From JBGAPI01 sp044221335 (GTDB taxonomy: Bacteria > Pseudomonadota > Gammaproteobacteria > Xanthomonadales > Ahniellaceae), in contig JBGAPI010000061.1 in the NCBI GenBank assembly GCA_044221335.1, positions 1-32,198 on the forward strand: a DNA stretch of 32,198 bases. The letters are read 5' to 3'. Both the position numbers and the translations under genes were made by a program. Each line of letters begins with the position of its first letter. Positions within the stretch are counted from its first letter, which is position 1. Positions 24,029 to 32,198 of the stretch are shown piece after piece. The notes under the pieces are model-generated. The model saw only the letters and a list, made by a program, of their open reading frames with translations. It was not told the origin of the DNA and ran no database searches.

Positions 24029-26008
24029 TCACCGTGGCTTCGTCAGGATCACGATCGGCTGGTCTCGACGCAGCCAGCTCCCCGCCTGCGGCGCTCGCAG
24101 CAGAATGTCGGTGCTGAAGCGGCCCTGGTTCGCATTGTCGAATTGCAGCCTCGAGAACCCGACGGGAGCGAAGTTCGATGTCCTGTCGGAAATGGCAGGG
24201 CAGCCGGGACAAGGAACATTGAAGCCGGTGAATGTCGTGGCGAGGTCGGTCGCCGTACCTGTCGCGCTGTCGGTCGCCAGGCCGGCGAACGTTGTCCAGC
24301 GGGGCTGCCCAGAGCTGTCGTAGATCAGATTCGTCGCGTCGATGAGCGACAACTTCGGCACCTGCAGATCCTCCGACTCGATGATCAGGCCGGCACCCGC
24401 TTCCGCCGGATGGAACCAGGCTCCCGAGTAGTCGCGCACGGGGCGATCGCGAAAGGTCGACAGAAGTTCGGTGCCGCTGCGGCCGAACAGGTACCAGCTG
24501 AGGATGGCGTGGGTCGAATTGCGCAGACCGAGCGTCACGTTTCCGACCGGGCGATGACCGACCTTGAAGTCCGACGCGTCGACGTCCCGGGTGTAGCGAT
24601 CGATCGGCGACACGGCCACATCGTGGGACATCGGTCCCTGCACGGCATACCAGGTGGACGCTCGCTCGGAGTCGCCGGTCACCCACAATCCACTGATGAC
24701 GCGCTCGTCGCCTGTCGTCGGAACGAGGTTGAGCGCCAGGCGTGAGGTCGGCGACGAATAGCGCCCCTCCACCGGCACGACGGAACCCTGAACGGGCGTC
24801 GACGCAGCGCAGACGCGACTGACCTGGCAGGACGGTGCCGCCGGCACGTCGAAGCGCACCAGCTCCGTCCCGCTGCCGGCGTCACCCGCCGCATCGGCGC
24901 TCCCCATGTAGCGCAGGCCATACCTGGCTCCGCAGTTGGCGTCTGGGTCGAGGCGAACGTCGATGGAGGTGTCGAAATCCGAGCCGGGCGCGAGATCGCC
25001 GACCTCGACCACGGGATTCTCGATCTCGAGCTTGCCGACGGTGCTGCTGCCTCCAAGCGCCGCCTCCAGCCGATCGGACGCCGCAAACAAGGCGACGCCG
25101 CCGGCCGCGGCCAGGTTGCCGGTGTATCGGATCCGCAACGGCAGCCGCCAACGCTCGCCCGGCTCGGGCTGATCATCGCCATCGCCACACAAGGGAGTCG
25201 CGGCACCGGTGGCCATCGCGACGAGGCGTGGCGCCTGAAGGTCGACCGGCAATGGGACCGAGACGGTCGTACCGGCTGCATCCATCACGCGCAGCGTCGG
25301 ACTTCCGATGGGGCGCGCCGAGTATTCGACCCCCAGGATGGACGATGTGCCCGAACTGTCTGTGTAGCCGTCTCCATCGACATCCCAGGAATAGGTGTAG
25401 CCGTCGGCGCCGCAGTGGGGTTCGGCGGTGAAGTAGACGCCGCGACCCAACCGGACTTCGCCGGTGGCCGTCACCGAGACGGTCAGGGGCGACTGCGGAC
25501 AGCTGGGGCGCGCCTCCGCACCAAGAAAGTAGGCGCCTGGGCCGCAGCGGAATTGCAGTTCGAGCGCCGTCGGCGGGGAGCTGACTTCGCAGACTTCGAC
25601 GGTGGAGGTGCCGACGTCCGGGCCGAGGGTGAGCGATTCCGTTGCACGATCGCCGCTGCCGAGTGCAACGACGGAGTTCAACTCGCCGTTGCCCAGTCGG
25701 GCGCCGCCGGTACCGTCGAAGACGACGTGAAATCGGACGAAGTTCGTGCCAGGAAAATTGCTGCGGACCTCCAGTTCTTCGGGAAGTAGGGAACCGGGCG
25801 GCCCAACTTGATTGTCACCGTGGATGCTGATGAACGCCGCGCAGTCGTCGCTGCCGACGGCGGCGAGGCTCAAGGCGCCGCACAGTACGATTCGGATCGC
25901 ACATGGCGGGTTGTCGGCACTTGCCGCCCTTTGCCATATTCCGGAGCCCGTCCGTGGCCGGACGAGCGATCGCCATTCATGAAAGAGCGGCTTCATTCGG
26001 GAAATCAT
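24029..26008 (-). CDS. secreted multidomain protein with PKD-like segment, function unknown
   Basis: A 659-residue protein with a hydrophobic export segment at about 36-58. Its Cys-containing modules include a PKD-like piece YTYSWDVDGDGYTDSSG (about 205-222), a CGDGDDQPEPGERWRL segment like the EPGE-type beta modules of secreted proteins, and a C-terminal region with YSGAWFHPAEAGAGLIIE. That last motif resembles the WWNPAESGWG element repeated in many exported Xanthomonadales proteins. No catalytic motif is seen. The start is uncertain: ATGs at 26008 and 25996 both have weak ribosome binding sites and a 35-residue lead before the hydrophobic core, so the true start may be further in. Unlike its neighbours it lacks the DGFE tail. 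It is convergent with the subtilase-like gene and divergent from the small gene at 26166. Confidence 0.8.
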   Translation of the reverse strand: MISRMKPLFHEWRSLVRPRTGSGIWQRAASADNPPCAIRIVLCGALSLAAVGSDDCAAFISIHGDNQVGPPGSLLPEELEVRSNFPGTNFVRFHVVFDGTGGARLGNGELNSVVALGSGDRATESLTLGPDVGTSTVEVCEVSSPPTALELQFRCGPGAYFLGAEARPSCPQSPLTVSVTATGEVRLGRGVYFTAEPHCGADGYTYSWDVDGDGYTDSSGTSSILGVEYSARPIGSPTLRVMDAAGTTVSVPLPVDLQAPRLVAMATGAATPLCGDGDDQPEPGERWRLPLRIRYTGNLAAAGGVALFAASDRLEAALGGSSTVGKLEIENPVVEVGDLAPGSDFDTSIDVRLDPDANCGARYGLRYMGSADAAGDAGSGTELVRFDVPAAPSCQVSRVCAASTPVQGSVVPVEGRYSSPTSRLALNLVPTTGDERVISGLWVTGDSERASTWYAVQGPMSHDVAVSPIDRYTRDVDASDFKVGHRPVGNVTLGLRNSTHAILSWYLFGRSGTELLSTFRDRPVRDYSGAWFHPAEAGAGLIIESEDLQVPKLSLIDATNLIYDSSGQPRWTTFAGLATDSATGTATDLATTFTGFNVPCPGCPAISDRTSNFAPVGFSRLQFDNANQGRFSTDILLRAPQAGSWLRRDQPIVILTKPR

Positions 26009-26165
26009 CGGCGTCTGGCCATCCTGGACTCGGTTGTCGGTTCCGAAGCACGCGCCGGAAATGACGCGACGCGATCATCCGGCGTGAAACGATAGTCTCC
26101 TGCGACATGCCGGGCCTCCCCCACGGCCAACCCCACCGGGCCTCGTTGCACGGAGCAGACCTTCG

Positions 26166-26564
26166 ATGAAGTCATGGCAACCGCCCGTGAACAGGATCGC
26201 CCTCTCACTTCTCGTGCTCGTGTCGATCGACGCATCGAGCGCGGACCTCGGCTTCGATCGAGCGAAAGCCCTCGCCGACCGCGACGAGGCGGCGTTGACG
26301 TCCAGCCAAATGGGCGCGCTGATCCAGTCGCAGGGAACGGCCTCCGGGAGTTCGTTCGCTCACTGTCCGCAGAAGTCGCCGCATGCCGACCTGACGGCGT
26401 TCACCGTCGTCATGGAGCTGGACGCATTCGGGAAGGTGGTCCGCACGTGGTACCAGGGCCACTCGTCCATCGGCGACTGCTTTCGCCGGCAGTTGAGCCG
26501 CGCGACCTTGTTCGTGCCGCCCAAGGCTCCGTTCTACACCTCGTTCGAGATGTCCTGGCAGTAG
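26166..26564 (+). CDS. small secreted protein, possibly TonB-C-like fold
   Basis: A 132-residue protein with a probable signal peptide (hydrophobic IALSLLVLVSIDASSA, cleaved near residue 26). GGAG lies 10 nt before the ATG. The mature part has two cysteines (AHCPQ and GDCFRR) likely to pair in the periplasm. The C-terminal half (FTVVMELDAFGKVVRTW to LFVPPKAPFYTSFEMSW) has the strand-helix-strand pattern and Pro turn of TonB C-terminal domains. That resemblance is by eye only. I know no function. It is flanked by a divergent secreted-protein gene and the convergent dsbC gene, which could oxidise it. Confidence 0.7.
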   Translation: MKSWQPPVNRIALSLLVLVSIDASSADLGFDRAKALADRDEAALTSSQMGALIQSQGTASGSSFAHCPQKSPHADLTAFTVVMELDAFGKVVRTWYQGHSSIGDCFRRQLSRATLFVPPKAPFYTSFEMSWQ

Positions 26565-26637
26565 CGATGGATGGTCAAGCGGGCCAAGGTCCGCACCGAA
26601 AATCCGTTCGACCTCGAGCCACGCGGGGCCCGCGGGA

Positions 26638-27351
26638 TCACGGAGCCGCCGTGCCCAGGCGTTCGACCAGCTGGGCCACCGTGAGGTAACCCCCGAGCCA
26701 GGTCCCATCCGCCGCGTAAATCATCGGGGTGCCGGTAACGCCGATCCTGCGGCCGACCTCGAAGGTCTCGGCCACCGGATTCGGGCAGATCTTCATCTCG
26801 ATCGCCTCGCCGGCCTTCGCGCGGGTCAGCGCGTCGTTGCGGTCGGCAGCGCACCACACCGCCTGGTCCTTGCGGAACGAGTCCGACGCGAGGCCGCCGC
26901 GCGGGAAGAACAGGTACTCGACGGTGATGCCGGCGCGGTTGTAGTCGGCGAGATCCTGGTGCAGCTTGCGGCAGTAGCCGCAATCGACGTCGGTGAACAC
27001 CGTGACCTTGCTGCGTTCCGGGCCGGTCGCTCGGAACACGATGCGCTTGTCGGCACCGATCGCGTCGAGCGCGGACTTGCGGCCCTTCGCCCGACGCTCC
27101 TCGCTGAGATTGCGACCTGCGTCGACCTGCCATTCGTCGCCGCGGAACAGATGCTTGCCGTCCGCCGTGACGTACACCACGATGCCTTCCGCGGCGACCT
27201 CGTAGATCCCGGCGACCGCCGAAGGCTCGATCGAATCGATGTGCGCCTTCGGCATCAGTTTGCCGATGGCGGCACGCACGTTGTCCTTGGGATCGGCGGC
27301 CTGTCCGATCAGCGGCAGCAGCAATGCCACCAGGGCGAGGATTCTGTGCAC
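26638..27351 (-). CDS. dsbC: periplasmic disulfide isomerase DsbC
   Basis: A 237-residue thiol:disulfide interchange protein. It has a cleavable signal peptide (LALVALLLPLIGQAA, cut at AA-DP), an N-terminal dimerisation domain (about 22-80) and a thioredoxin-fold domain with the active site C124-G-Y-C127 in TDVDCGYCRKLH. The cis-Pro loop GTP is at about 208-211. A second Cys pair (AVWCAAD and KICPNP) matches the structural disulfide of DsbC. It isomerises wrong disulfides in the periplasm and is kept reduced by DsbD, whose gene is not in the window. The start is GTG, with GGAGGG 8 nt upstream. Downstream of the 1295-aa protein on the same strand, it lies 142 bp after that gene's stop and may be read from the same transcript. 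Confidence 0.93.
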   Translation of the reverse strand: MHRILALVALLLPLIGQAADPKDNVRAAIGKLMPKAHIDSIEPSAVAGIYEVAAEGIVVYVTADGKHLFRGDEWQVDAGRNLSEERRAKGRKSALDAIGADKRIVFRATGPERSKVTVFTDVDCGYCRKLHQDLADYNRAGITVEYLFFPRGGLASDSFRKDQAVWCAADRNDALTRAKAGEAIEMKICPNPVAETFEVGRRIGVTGTPMIYAADGTWLGGYLTVAQLVERLGTAAP

Positions 27352-27462
27352 GATGGCATCCCTCCATAGAAGCCACCACGGCGGCGGCGGAGGAAGGACC
27401 GACCGCCCCCGATGAAGTTCCGTGCGACTCGAGTCGGGCTGGGACCGACCCGTGTCGCGACG

Positions 27463-27483
27463 GGACCCCGGCGGGCGGGGTCC
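27463..27483 (-). terminator. GC hairpin after the propeller/DUF11 gene
   Basis: GGACCCCG and CGGGGTCC pair over a 5-nt loop just 10 nt beyond the stop of the 1295-aa gene. On the minus strand the RNA would form a very stable stem, but no U-run follows. It may be a weak terminator or 3'-end stabiliser ahead of dsbC. Confidence 0.4.
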
Positions 27484-27493
27484 GTCCCGTCCG

Positions 27494-30400
27494 CTATTCG
27501 AAGCCGTCGCTGAACAAGCCGTCGATCACGATGGCGACGTCGACACTGCGGCTGTTGTTCGCGGACGCCGGATCGGCGGTGCTGCTGCTGACCGTGGCGA
27601 CGTTGCTGATCGGCGAAGGTCCGGCGTAATTCGCGGGGACACTGAAGGTCGCGGTGATCGTGCGGGTCTGGCCGGGATCGAGGCCGCCGAGGCTGCATGG
27701 GAACGCGGTGCTGCAATCGCCACTGGTCGACACGAAAACGAAGCCCGCCGGCGTCGGATCGGCGACCTGCAGTCCCGCCGCGCTGCTCGGACCGGTGCTG
27801 GTGACGGTGATCGTGAACACGACCGTGTTGCCCGGAACGACCTGGCTCGGGCCGCTCATCGCGATCGCGACGTCGGCCGACGAGGTGACGTTGGTGCTCG
27901 CGCCGGCGCTGTTGTTCGCGCTGTTCACGTCGACCGAGCTGTTGTCGCTGCTGACGGTCGCGGTGTCGACGATGGTCGCCGGACCGGAGTAGTTCGGCGG
28001 CACGCTGAACACGGCCGTGATCGTGCGGGTCGCGCCGCCGGCGAGCGTGGCGAAGCTGCACGGGAAGCTGGTCACGCAATCCCCCGACAGGGATTGCAGG
28101 CTCAGGCCGACCGGCGTGGGGTTGTCGACCACGACGTTGCCGGCAGCGGCGGCGCCGTTGTTGGTCAGGGTCAGCGTATAGGTCAGCGGGGTGCCGCGGA
28201 CGACGTTCGCCGGGCCGCTGATCGCGATCGCCGGATCGGCCGTCGGCGACACCGCCGTCGCGACCGAGGCGCTGTTGTTGCCGCTGTTGCCGTCGGCGAC
28301 GCCGCTCGTCACCGTCACCAGCTGGTTGAACGGCGACGGGCCGACGTAGCCGGACGGCACGTGCAGGGTCGTGACGAAGCTGCGCGTCGCGTTCGGCGGG
28401 ATGCTGGCATAGCTGCAGGGGAAGGCGGTCGTGCAGGTGCCGGTGTTCGACACGAAGCTCAGGCCGGCCGGGATCGTCGCGCCGACCGAGACGCCGGTCG
28501 CCGGCTGCGGCCCGCTATTGGTCACGGTGACGGTGTAGGACACGTCGTTGCCGGGCGTCGTCGACGCCGGGCCGCTCTCGGCGATGCCGAGGTCCGAGCC
28601 GCTGCCGATCGCCGCGGACGGCAACGGCCACACCCAGGCGCCACGCGAGCGGGTGAACGCCGCGAGCGTGGTGAAGCCGCGATCGACCACCAGCTCCCAC
28701 ACCATCACGTGCGGCAGATCCTCGAAGCGGTACCAGGTCGGCGAGGCCACGGTGATGTCGTCGGTGTAGTACAGCCCCCAGTCGGTGCCGGCGAACACCT
28801 GCTGCGGCAGCTTCGGGTTCGGCATCACCTGCTGCACGGGAATGTTCGGCAGGTTGCCGGACTTGTTGGTCCAGGTGAAGGAGGCGCAGTTGGCGGTGCA
28901 GTCGAGCCGGAACAGATGGCCCGGTGTCGTCGGCGTGTTCTGGTCGAAGCCGCCGAGCGAGGCGTAGGCGATCTGCGTCGACGTCGGGTCGAAGCGCACG
29001 CTCTGCACCGGACGATTGGGCAGGGTCGTGTTTCCACCCGTGACGTCGACGGCCGTGGCGCAGTTCCCGTCGAGCGGCGGCGCCGCCGGGCAGTTCGCCG
29101 CGACGGTCGTGCCGAGGCCGAACACCACCTGCACGTTGCCGTCGTTGGTGCCGACGATGGCGACGGTCGGGTCCTTGAACGAATAGGAGACGTAATTGAT
29201 GTAGGAGCGGTTGTCGGAACTGATGATCAGGTTGTTCTTGGTCAGGTTCGGCGTGCGGGCCTTCCAGGAGGCGCGCAGCGTCGTGGAACTCGCGACCGTG
29301 GCCTGGGTGGTCTCCCACAGGCGGTTGGTGCCGGCGATCATGTGGTTGCAGCCGTTGGTGGAGTCGCAGCCACTGTTCGGCGTCGCCAGGTCGCCCCACT
29401 TGTAGATGTCGTAGGACATGATGAAGGAGAGGTTGTCGCCGCCCCAGGTGCCGCCGGTGTTGGCGCTGGCGGTGGCGAATCCGCTGGCGCCGCCCGAGGT
29501 GCTGCGACCCAGCGCGCCGCTCTGGCTGGAATTGAACCAGACGTTGCCGAACACGGGCTCGATCCTGGTCGTGGTGCCGTCGCCGGAGCAGTTCGAGTTC
29601 CACAGCACCGCCGTGGTCGGGGTCGCTCCGAAGGCCGCACGCGAGCAGCCGTTGTCCTGGGCGCCCGCACCGATCGCCGGTGTCGAGGCGGTCGCGAAGT
29701 TGGCGGTGATGTCCCCGTAGTAGAACTCGATGCTGTTGATGCTGTCGTTGAGCGCGATGAAGCTCATCGTGTTCTTCGTGGTGGAGCTGGTCACCGCCGC
29801 CGTCGCATTGCCGGTGTAGTACACGCCACCATCGGAACCCAGCAGCAGGCGATTGGAGTCGTTGCCGACGTAGGCACGCGCGTGGTGGTCGACGTGCAAA
29901 GCCTGGCCTGTGTTTCCGGTGCTGGCGTGATTGCCGTAGCCGCAGGTGACGTCGTAGAAGTTCGCGCCGGCGTCGTTCGACAGCGTCGCGTCGATCGTGC
30001 TCATCCAGACCCGGTTGGGGTTGTTCGGATCGACGGTGAGGCCGGCGTCGTACCACATCTGCGCGCCGCCATTGGCCGAATTGATCTCGCAGCCGGGCGT
30101 GCTGCCGTCGGTGTTGACGCCGCTCGCCAGCGTCGCGACCCAGGTCGCGCCGCCGTCGTCCGACCGGTAGACCGCGAGGATCTTGCGATCGTTGGTGTTC
30201 TGCACTTCGGCGTACAGGCGCTGGTGGTTGCTCGGCGCGACCGCGAGCTCGATGCGTCCGTTGTTCGTGCCACCCGCGCTGCCGTTGCCGGTGCCGGCCG
30301 GCCAATGGTCGTTGAGCAGCGACCAGGCCGCGACCGCAGGGCAGCCACTGGTCGGCATCAGGGTGCGATAGACGCCGTTGGCGCCGTTGGCGCCGAGGTC

Positions 30401-31381
30401 CGGCTGCACCGGCGTCGGGATGCCGCGCGTACCGACGGCCGCGTAGATCCGGGTCACGCCGCCGCCCTGGTCGACAGCGAGAAGGCCAGTGATGTCCTGG
30501 CGCTGCGGCGTCGCGCCGCCCGAGAACCCGTTGGTGAAGCACGGGCCGGTCCAGTTCTCGCCGGCGTCGTAGGAGAAGTACAGGCCGGTCTTGGTGCCGA
30601 CGATCACCTTGCTGGAGTCGTTCGGATCGACCACCACCTTGCCGACCGCCTGGTACTGCGGAAAACCGCCGCCGGCGGCCAGGTAGTACGGCGCGAACAC
30701 GTCGGCGCCCTTCAGCGTCCAGGTCTCGCCGTTGTCGACGCTCTTCAGCACTCCGGAAGCGCCGAACGAGAACGAGCCGTAGTTGAGGTCACCGGTGGCG
30801 GCGTAGAGGACGTTGTGATTGGCGGGATCGATCGTCAGGTCGGAGATCGACAGGCTCGAGGCCTCGGGCACGTCTGTGACCACCCGCCAGGTCGTCGATG
30901 CCGTGCAGCAGTTGGTGGTCTTCCACACGCCGCCGCCGTCGCTGCCGAAGAACGCCACGGTGCTGCCGTCGACGGTCGCCGTCGGGTCGACCACGATGAC
31001 GTTGGCGCGCCCGCTCACGTGGTTGAAGCTCTGCTGGGTGTTGTTCTCCGGCATCGGCCCCAGCGGCAGGAAGCGATTCGGCTCCAGTGCGAGCGGCGAA
31101 TGCAGCGGTACGCCGGCGGTGCGCATCCCGCCCGGCGTGCGCGCATCAATCGCCCGTTCCGCCTTGCCCGCGTCCACCAGCCAGCGCGGCTCGAAGTGTC
31201 CTGTCGGATAGGAATAGCGATGCGCGAAGTAATCGGCGTCGGGCGGATCGATGAGATTCTCCGCTTCGGCCGCTTCGCGCTCGACGCTGTCGAAGACCGC
31301 CTCTTCGGACCGAACCTGCCACGCGATCGCGCCGCCCGCGATCAGAAGCACCGGAAGTCCCACCAGCCATCCGATTCTCAT
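27494..31381 (-). CDS. giant secreted beta-propeller protein with three DUF11 repeats and DGFE tail
   Basis: A 1295-residue exported protein. The N-terminal hydrophobic stretch (IGWLVGLPVLLIAGGAIAW, 3-21) is a signal or anchor. Asp-box/BNR-type motifs (SDGGGVWKTT near 147, SVDNGETWT near 214, SYDAGENWT near 270, RSDDGGATW near 406) indicate a sortilin/VPS10- or sialidase-like propeller over about 120-920. No sialidase active-site Arg set or RIP motif was identified. Three tandem DUF11-type repeats of about 120 residues follow (about 925-1290), each with a Cys pair in the pattern GxCxTxFPCS. The protein ends LFSDGFE. The role is probably adhesion or surface binding. A weak AGGG precedes the ATG. 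DsbC is encoded next on the same strand and could shape the repeat disulfides. Confidence 0.9.
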   Translation of the reverse strand: MRIGWLVGLPVLLIAGGAIAWQVRSEEAVFDSVEREAAEAENLIDPPDADYFAHRYSYPTGHFEPRWLVDAGKAERAIDARTPGGMRTAGVPLHSPLALEPNRFLPLGPMPENNTQQSFNHVSGRANVIVVDPTATVDGSTVAFFGSDGGGVWKTTNCCTASTTWRVVTDVPEASSLSISDLTIDPANHNVLYAATGDLNYGSFSFGASGVLKSVDNGETWTLKGADVFAPYYLAAGGGFPQYQAVGKVVVDPNDSSKVIVGTKTGLYFSYDAGENWTGPCFTNGFSGGATPQRQDITGLLAVDQGGGVTRIYAAVGTRGIPTPVQPDLGANGANGVYRTLMPTSGCPAVAAWSLLNDHWPAGTGNGSAGGTNNGRIELAVAPSNHQRLYAEVQNTNDRKILAVYRSDDGGATWVATLASGVNTDGSTPGCEINSANGGAQMWYDAGLTVDPNNPNRVWMSTIDATLSNDAGANFYDVTCGYGNHASTGNTGQALHVDHHARAYVGNDSNRLLLGSDGGVYYTGNATAAVTSSTTKNTMSFIALNDSINSIEFYYGDITANFATASTPAIGAGAQDNGCSRAAFGATPTTAVLWNSNCSGDGTTTRIEPVFGNVWFNSSQSGALGRSTSGGASGFATASANTGGTWGGDNLSFIMSYDIYKWGDLATPNSGCDSTNGCNHMIAGTNRLWETTQATVASSTTLRASWKARTPNLTKNNLIISSDNRSYINYVSYSFKDPTVAIVGTNDGNVQVVFGLGTTVAANCPAAPPLDGNCATAVDVTGGNTTLPNRPVQSVRFDPTSTQIAYASLGGFDQNTPTTPGHLFRLDCTANCASFTWTNKSGNLPNIPVQQVMPNPKLPQQVFAGTDWGLYYTDDITVASPTWYRFEDLPHVMVWELVVDRGFTTLAAFTRSRGAWVWPLPSAAIGSGSDLGIAESGPASTTPGNDVSYTVTVTNSGPQPATGVSVGATIPAGLSFVSNTGTCTTAFPCSYASIPPNATRSFVTTLHVPSGYVGPSPFNQLVTVTSGVADGNSGNNSASVATAVSPTADPAIAISGPANVVRGTPLTYTLTLTNNGAAAAGNVVVDNPTPVGLSLQSLSGDCVTSFPCSFATLAGGATRTITAVFSVPPNYSGPATIVDTATVSSDNSSVDVNSANNSAGASTNVTSSADVAIAMSGPSQVVPGNTVVFTITVTSTGPSSAAGLQVADPTPAGFVFVSTSGDCSTAFPCSLGGLDPGQTRTITATFSVPANYAGPSPISNVATVSSSTADPASANNSRSVDVAIVIDGLFSDGFE

Positions 31382-31781
31382 CGCCCTGCCCCCATGTTCG
31401 AAAAGGAAAGTGCCCGTTCTGCTTCCAGCACGATGGGCACAATTCTCCGATTCTGCGACATTTCGTTACAGGAAACTACGTATCCAGACCGGGACGGCGC
31501 CGCACTGTCGGGACCTGCGAGGAAAGAGTCGGTCATCACACCGGACCGCCGCCCCCGCGGCCCTCGCGAGGGCAAGCGGGAACCGGCGAGGAGGTTCCTA
31601 GCGTCGCTTGCACTGCCGCCCGAGATGGAGGCCCAAAACCCAGGCTTCGCTTCGACGCCTTCGGCGATTCGTCGCAGCGCCATGGCATTCGACCTGGCGG
31701 CGCGGTGCCGATGCGGCGCGCCGGACCAGCCGACACCGGACCGCGCGGGACATCACCGCGAGGGACGCGCAGGATGCCGCT
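31382..31781. other. 400-bp intergenic region
   Basis: No gene was recognised. It should hold the promoter of the 1295-aa gene. The 5' leader contains GTGCCC/GGGCAC arms (31410-31415, 31435-31440), and a 14-bp palindrome GCCCTCGCGAGGGC lies at 31560-31573, possibly near the 3' end of the TonB-like transcript. Open frames here are Arg/Ala-rich and unconvincing. Confidence 0.35.
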
Positions 31782-32198
31782 CTACCGAGGCGCACTCAGC
31801 AGCTTGACGACCGGGCGCTCGGAAATCGCGCTCTGCGAGGGCGTCGGCACGCCGGGCGCATGTACCGCGAGACCTTCAGCCTCGGCACCGCCGGGCGTCA
31901 GGTCGAACTCGACCGGCATGGTCACGGTTTCCGCCACGCCGACGCCGCCGACCTTCTGTGGCGCGAAACGCCAGGTCTTCACCGACTTCAGCACGGCGCG
32001 CGCGACCAGGCGCCACTGGATCTCGCCGATCTCGGCGACGCTGGTCGGACTGCCGCTGGCGTCGATCGCGACCTTCAGCATCATCGTACCGACGCAACCG
32101 GCCCGCACCGCGTTTCCGGGATATTCCGGCAGCGCCGTCGTCGTGAGTCCAGGCCCGATGCCGACATCGGCGATGTCGAACTGGTAGCCGTCGCCGCC
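31782..32198 (-). CDS. TonB-like protein, C-terminal domain (5' end beyond window)
   Basis: The frame stays open to the right edge, so only the last 138 residues are visible. LPEYPGNAVRAGCVGTMMLKVAIDASG, then AVLKSVKTWRFAPQK and VTMPVEFDL, match the TonB C-terminal domain (YP..A...G..G.V.L.V.ID..G, later W.F.P). This domain contacts TonB-dependent receptors and transmits energy from ExbBD; some members are periplasmic proteins of other function. A Pro/Ala tail of about 25 residues follows the domain. A GTG at 32108 is not the real start, because the domain begins upstream of it. Whether an N-terminal membrane anchor exists lies outside the window. Confidence 0.8.
   Translation of the reverse strand, partial: GGDGYQFDIADVGIGPGLTTTALPEYPGNAVRAGCVGTMMLKVAIDASGSPTSVAEIGEIQWRLVARAVLKSVKTWRFAPQKVGGVGVAETVTMPVEFDLTPGGAEAEGLAVHAPGVPTPSQSAISERPVVKLLSAPR

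Noticed and set aside
27422..31807. 1461-codon plus-strand open frame opposite the propeller/DUF11 gene
   Set aside because: The translation is an Arg/Gly/Val/Asp-rich shadow without signal peptide or domains. The minus strand encodes recognisable Asp-box and DUF11 repeats.
1..32198. Search for CRISPR arrays, tRNA/rRNA genes, transposases, toxin-antitoxin pairs and phage genes
   Set aside because: No regularly spaced repeats, no cloverleaf with a T-loop pattern, and no transposase or integrase motifs were seen by eye. The only repeats found are the REP-like units.

Overview
The window is GC-rich bacterial chromosomal DNA, tightly packed with genes on both strands. No tRNA, rRNA, CRISPR array, insertion sequence or prophage gene was seen. 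The gene content fits a Gram-negative gammaproteobacterium: an RND efflux pump with lipoprotein adaptor and outer-membrane channel, periplasmic DsbC, and TonB. Two very large secreted proteins end in the same FSDGFE tail. I associate that tail, together with the GGAGCGGC..GCCGC and GTAGGGCGCG palindromic repeats, with Xanthomonadales/Lysobacterales (Rhodanobacteraceae-like, e.g. Dokdonella). That placement is inference from memory.

Layout. 1-531: a tiny secreted-peptide ORF with one calcium-loop motif, then nothing convincing. 532-4582: a TetR regulator, divergent from a translationally coupled trio (saccharopine-dehydrogenase-like oxidoreductase, isocitrate lyase/PEP-mutase-family enzyme, exported serine hydrolase). 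The shared promoter region carries two palindromic operators. 4672-6717: a stand-alone, probably second, EF-G on the minus strand. It is preceded by a nine-codon leader ORF with a strong ribosome binding site and a strong hairpin. 6889-8206: terminator, REP-like repeats and a HAD-type phosphatase lipoprotein. 8285-9688: class II fumarase (fumC).

9962-18224: a LysR regulator divergent from a five-gene operon. The operon encodes a small secreted protein, a catalytically degenerate SDR, an RND adaptor, an RND pump and an outer-membrane channel. The first two gene pairs overlap by ATGA and the pump and channel genes overlap by 8 bp. The only real gap is 201 bp between adaptor and pump, and it is filled with hairpins. 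18221-18402: two tandem 91-bp REP-like units. 18833-19444: an unrecognised cytoplasmic protein.

19724-32198: a secretome region. It holds a 1377-aa subtilase-fold protein with Glu in place of the catalytic His and three C-terminal repeats, a 659-aa PKD-containing secreted protein, a small secreted two-cysteine protein, and DsbC. A 1295-aa protein with Asp-box/propeller repeats and three cysteine-containing DUF11 repeats follows, and then the C-terminal part of a TonB-like protein running off the right edge. DsbC lies beside the cysteine-paired DUF11 protein, so it could help fold it. The two giant proteins share the C-terminal tail FSDGFE, written with different codons, which points to selection on the peptide.
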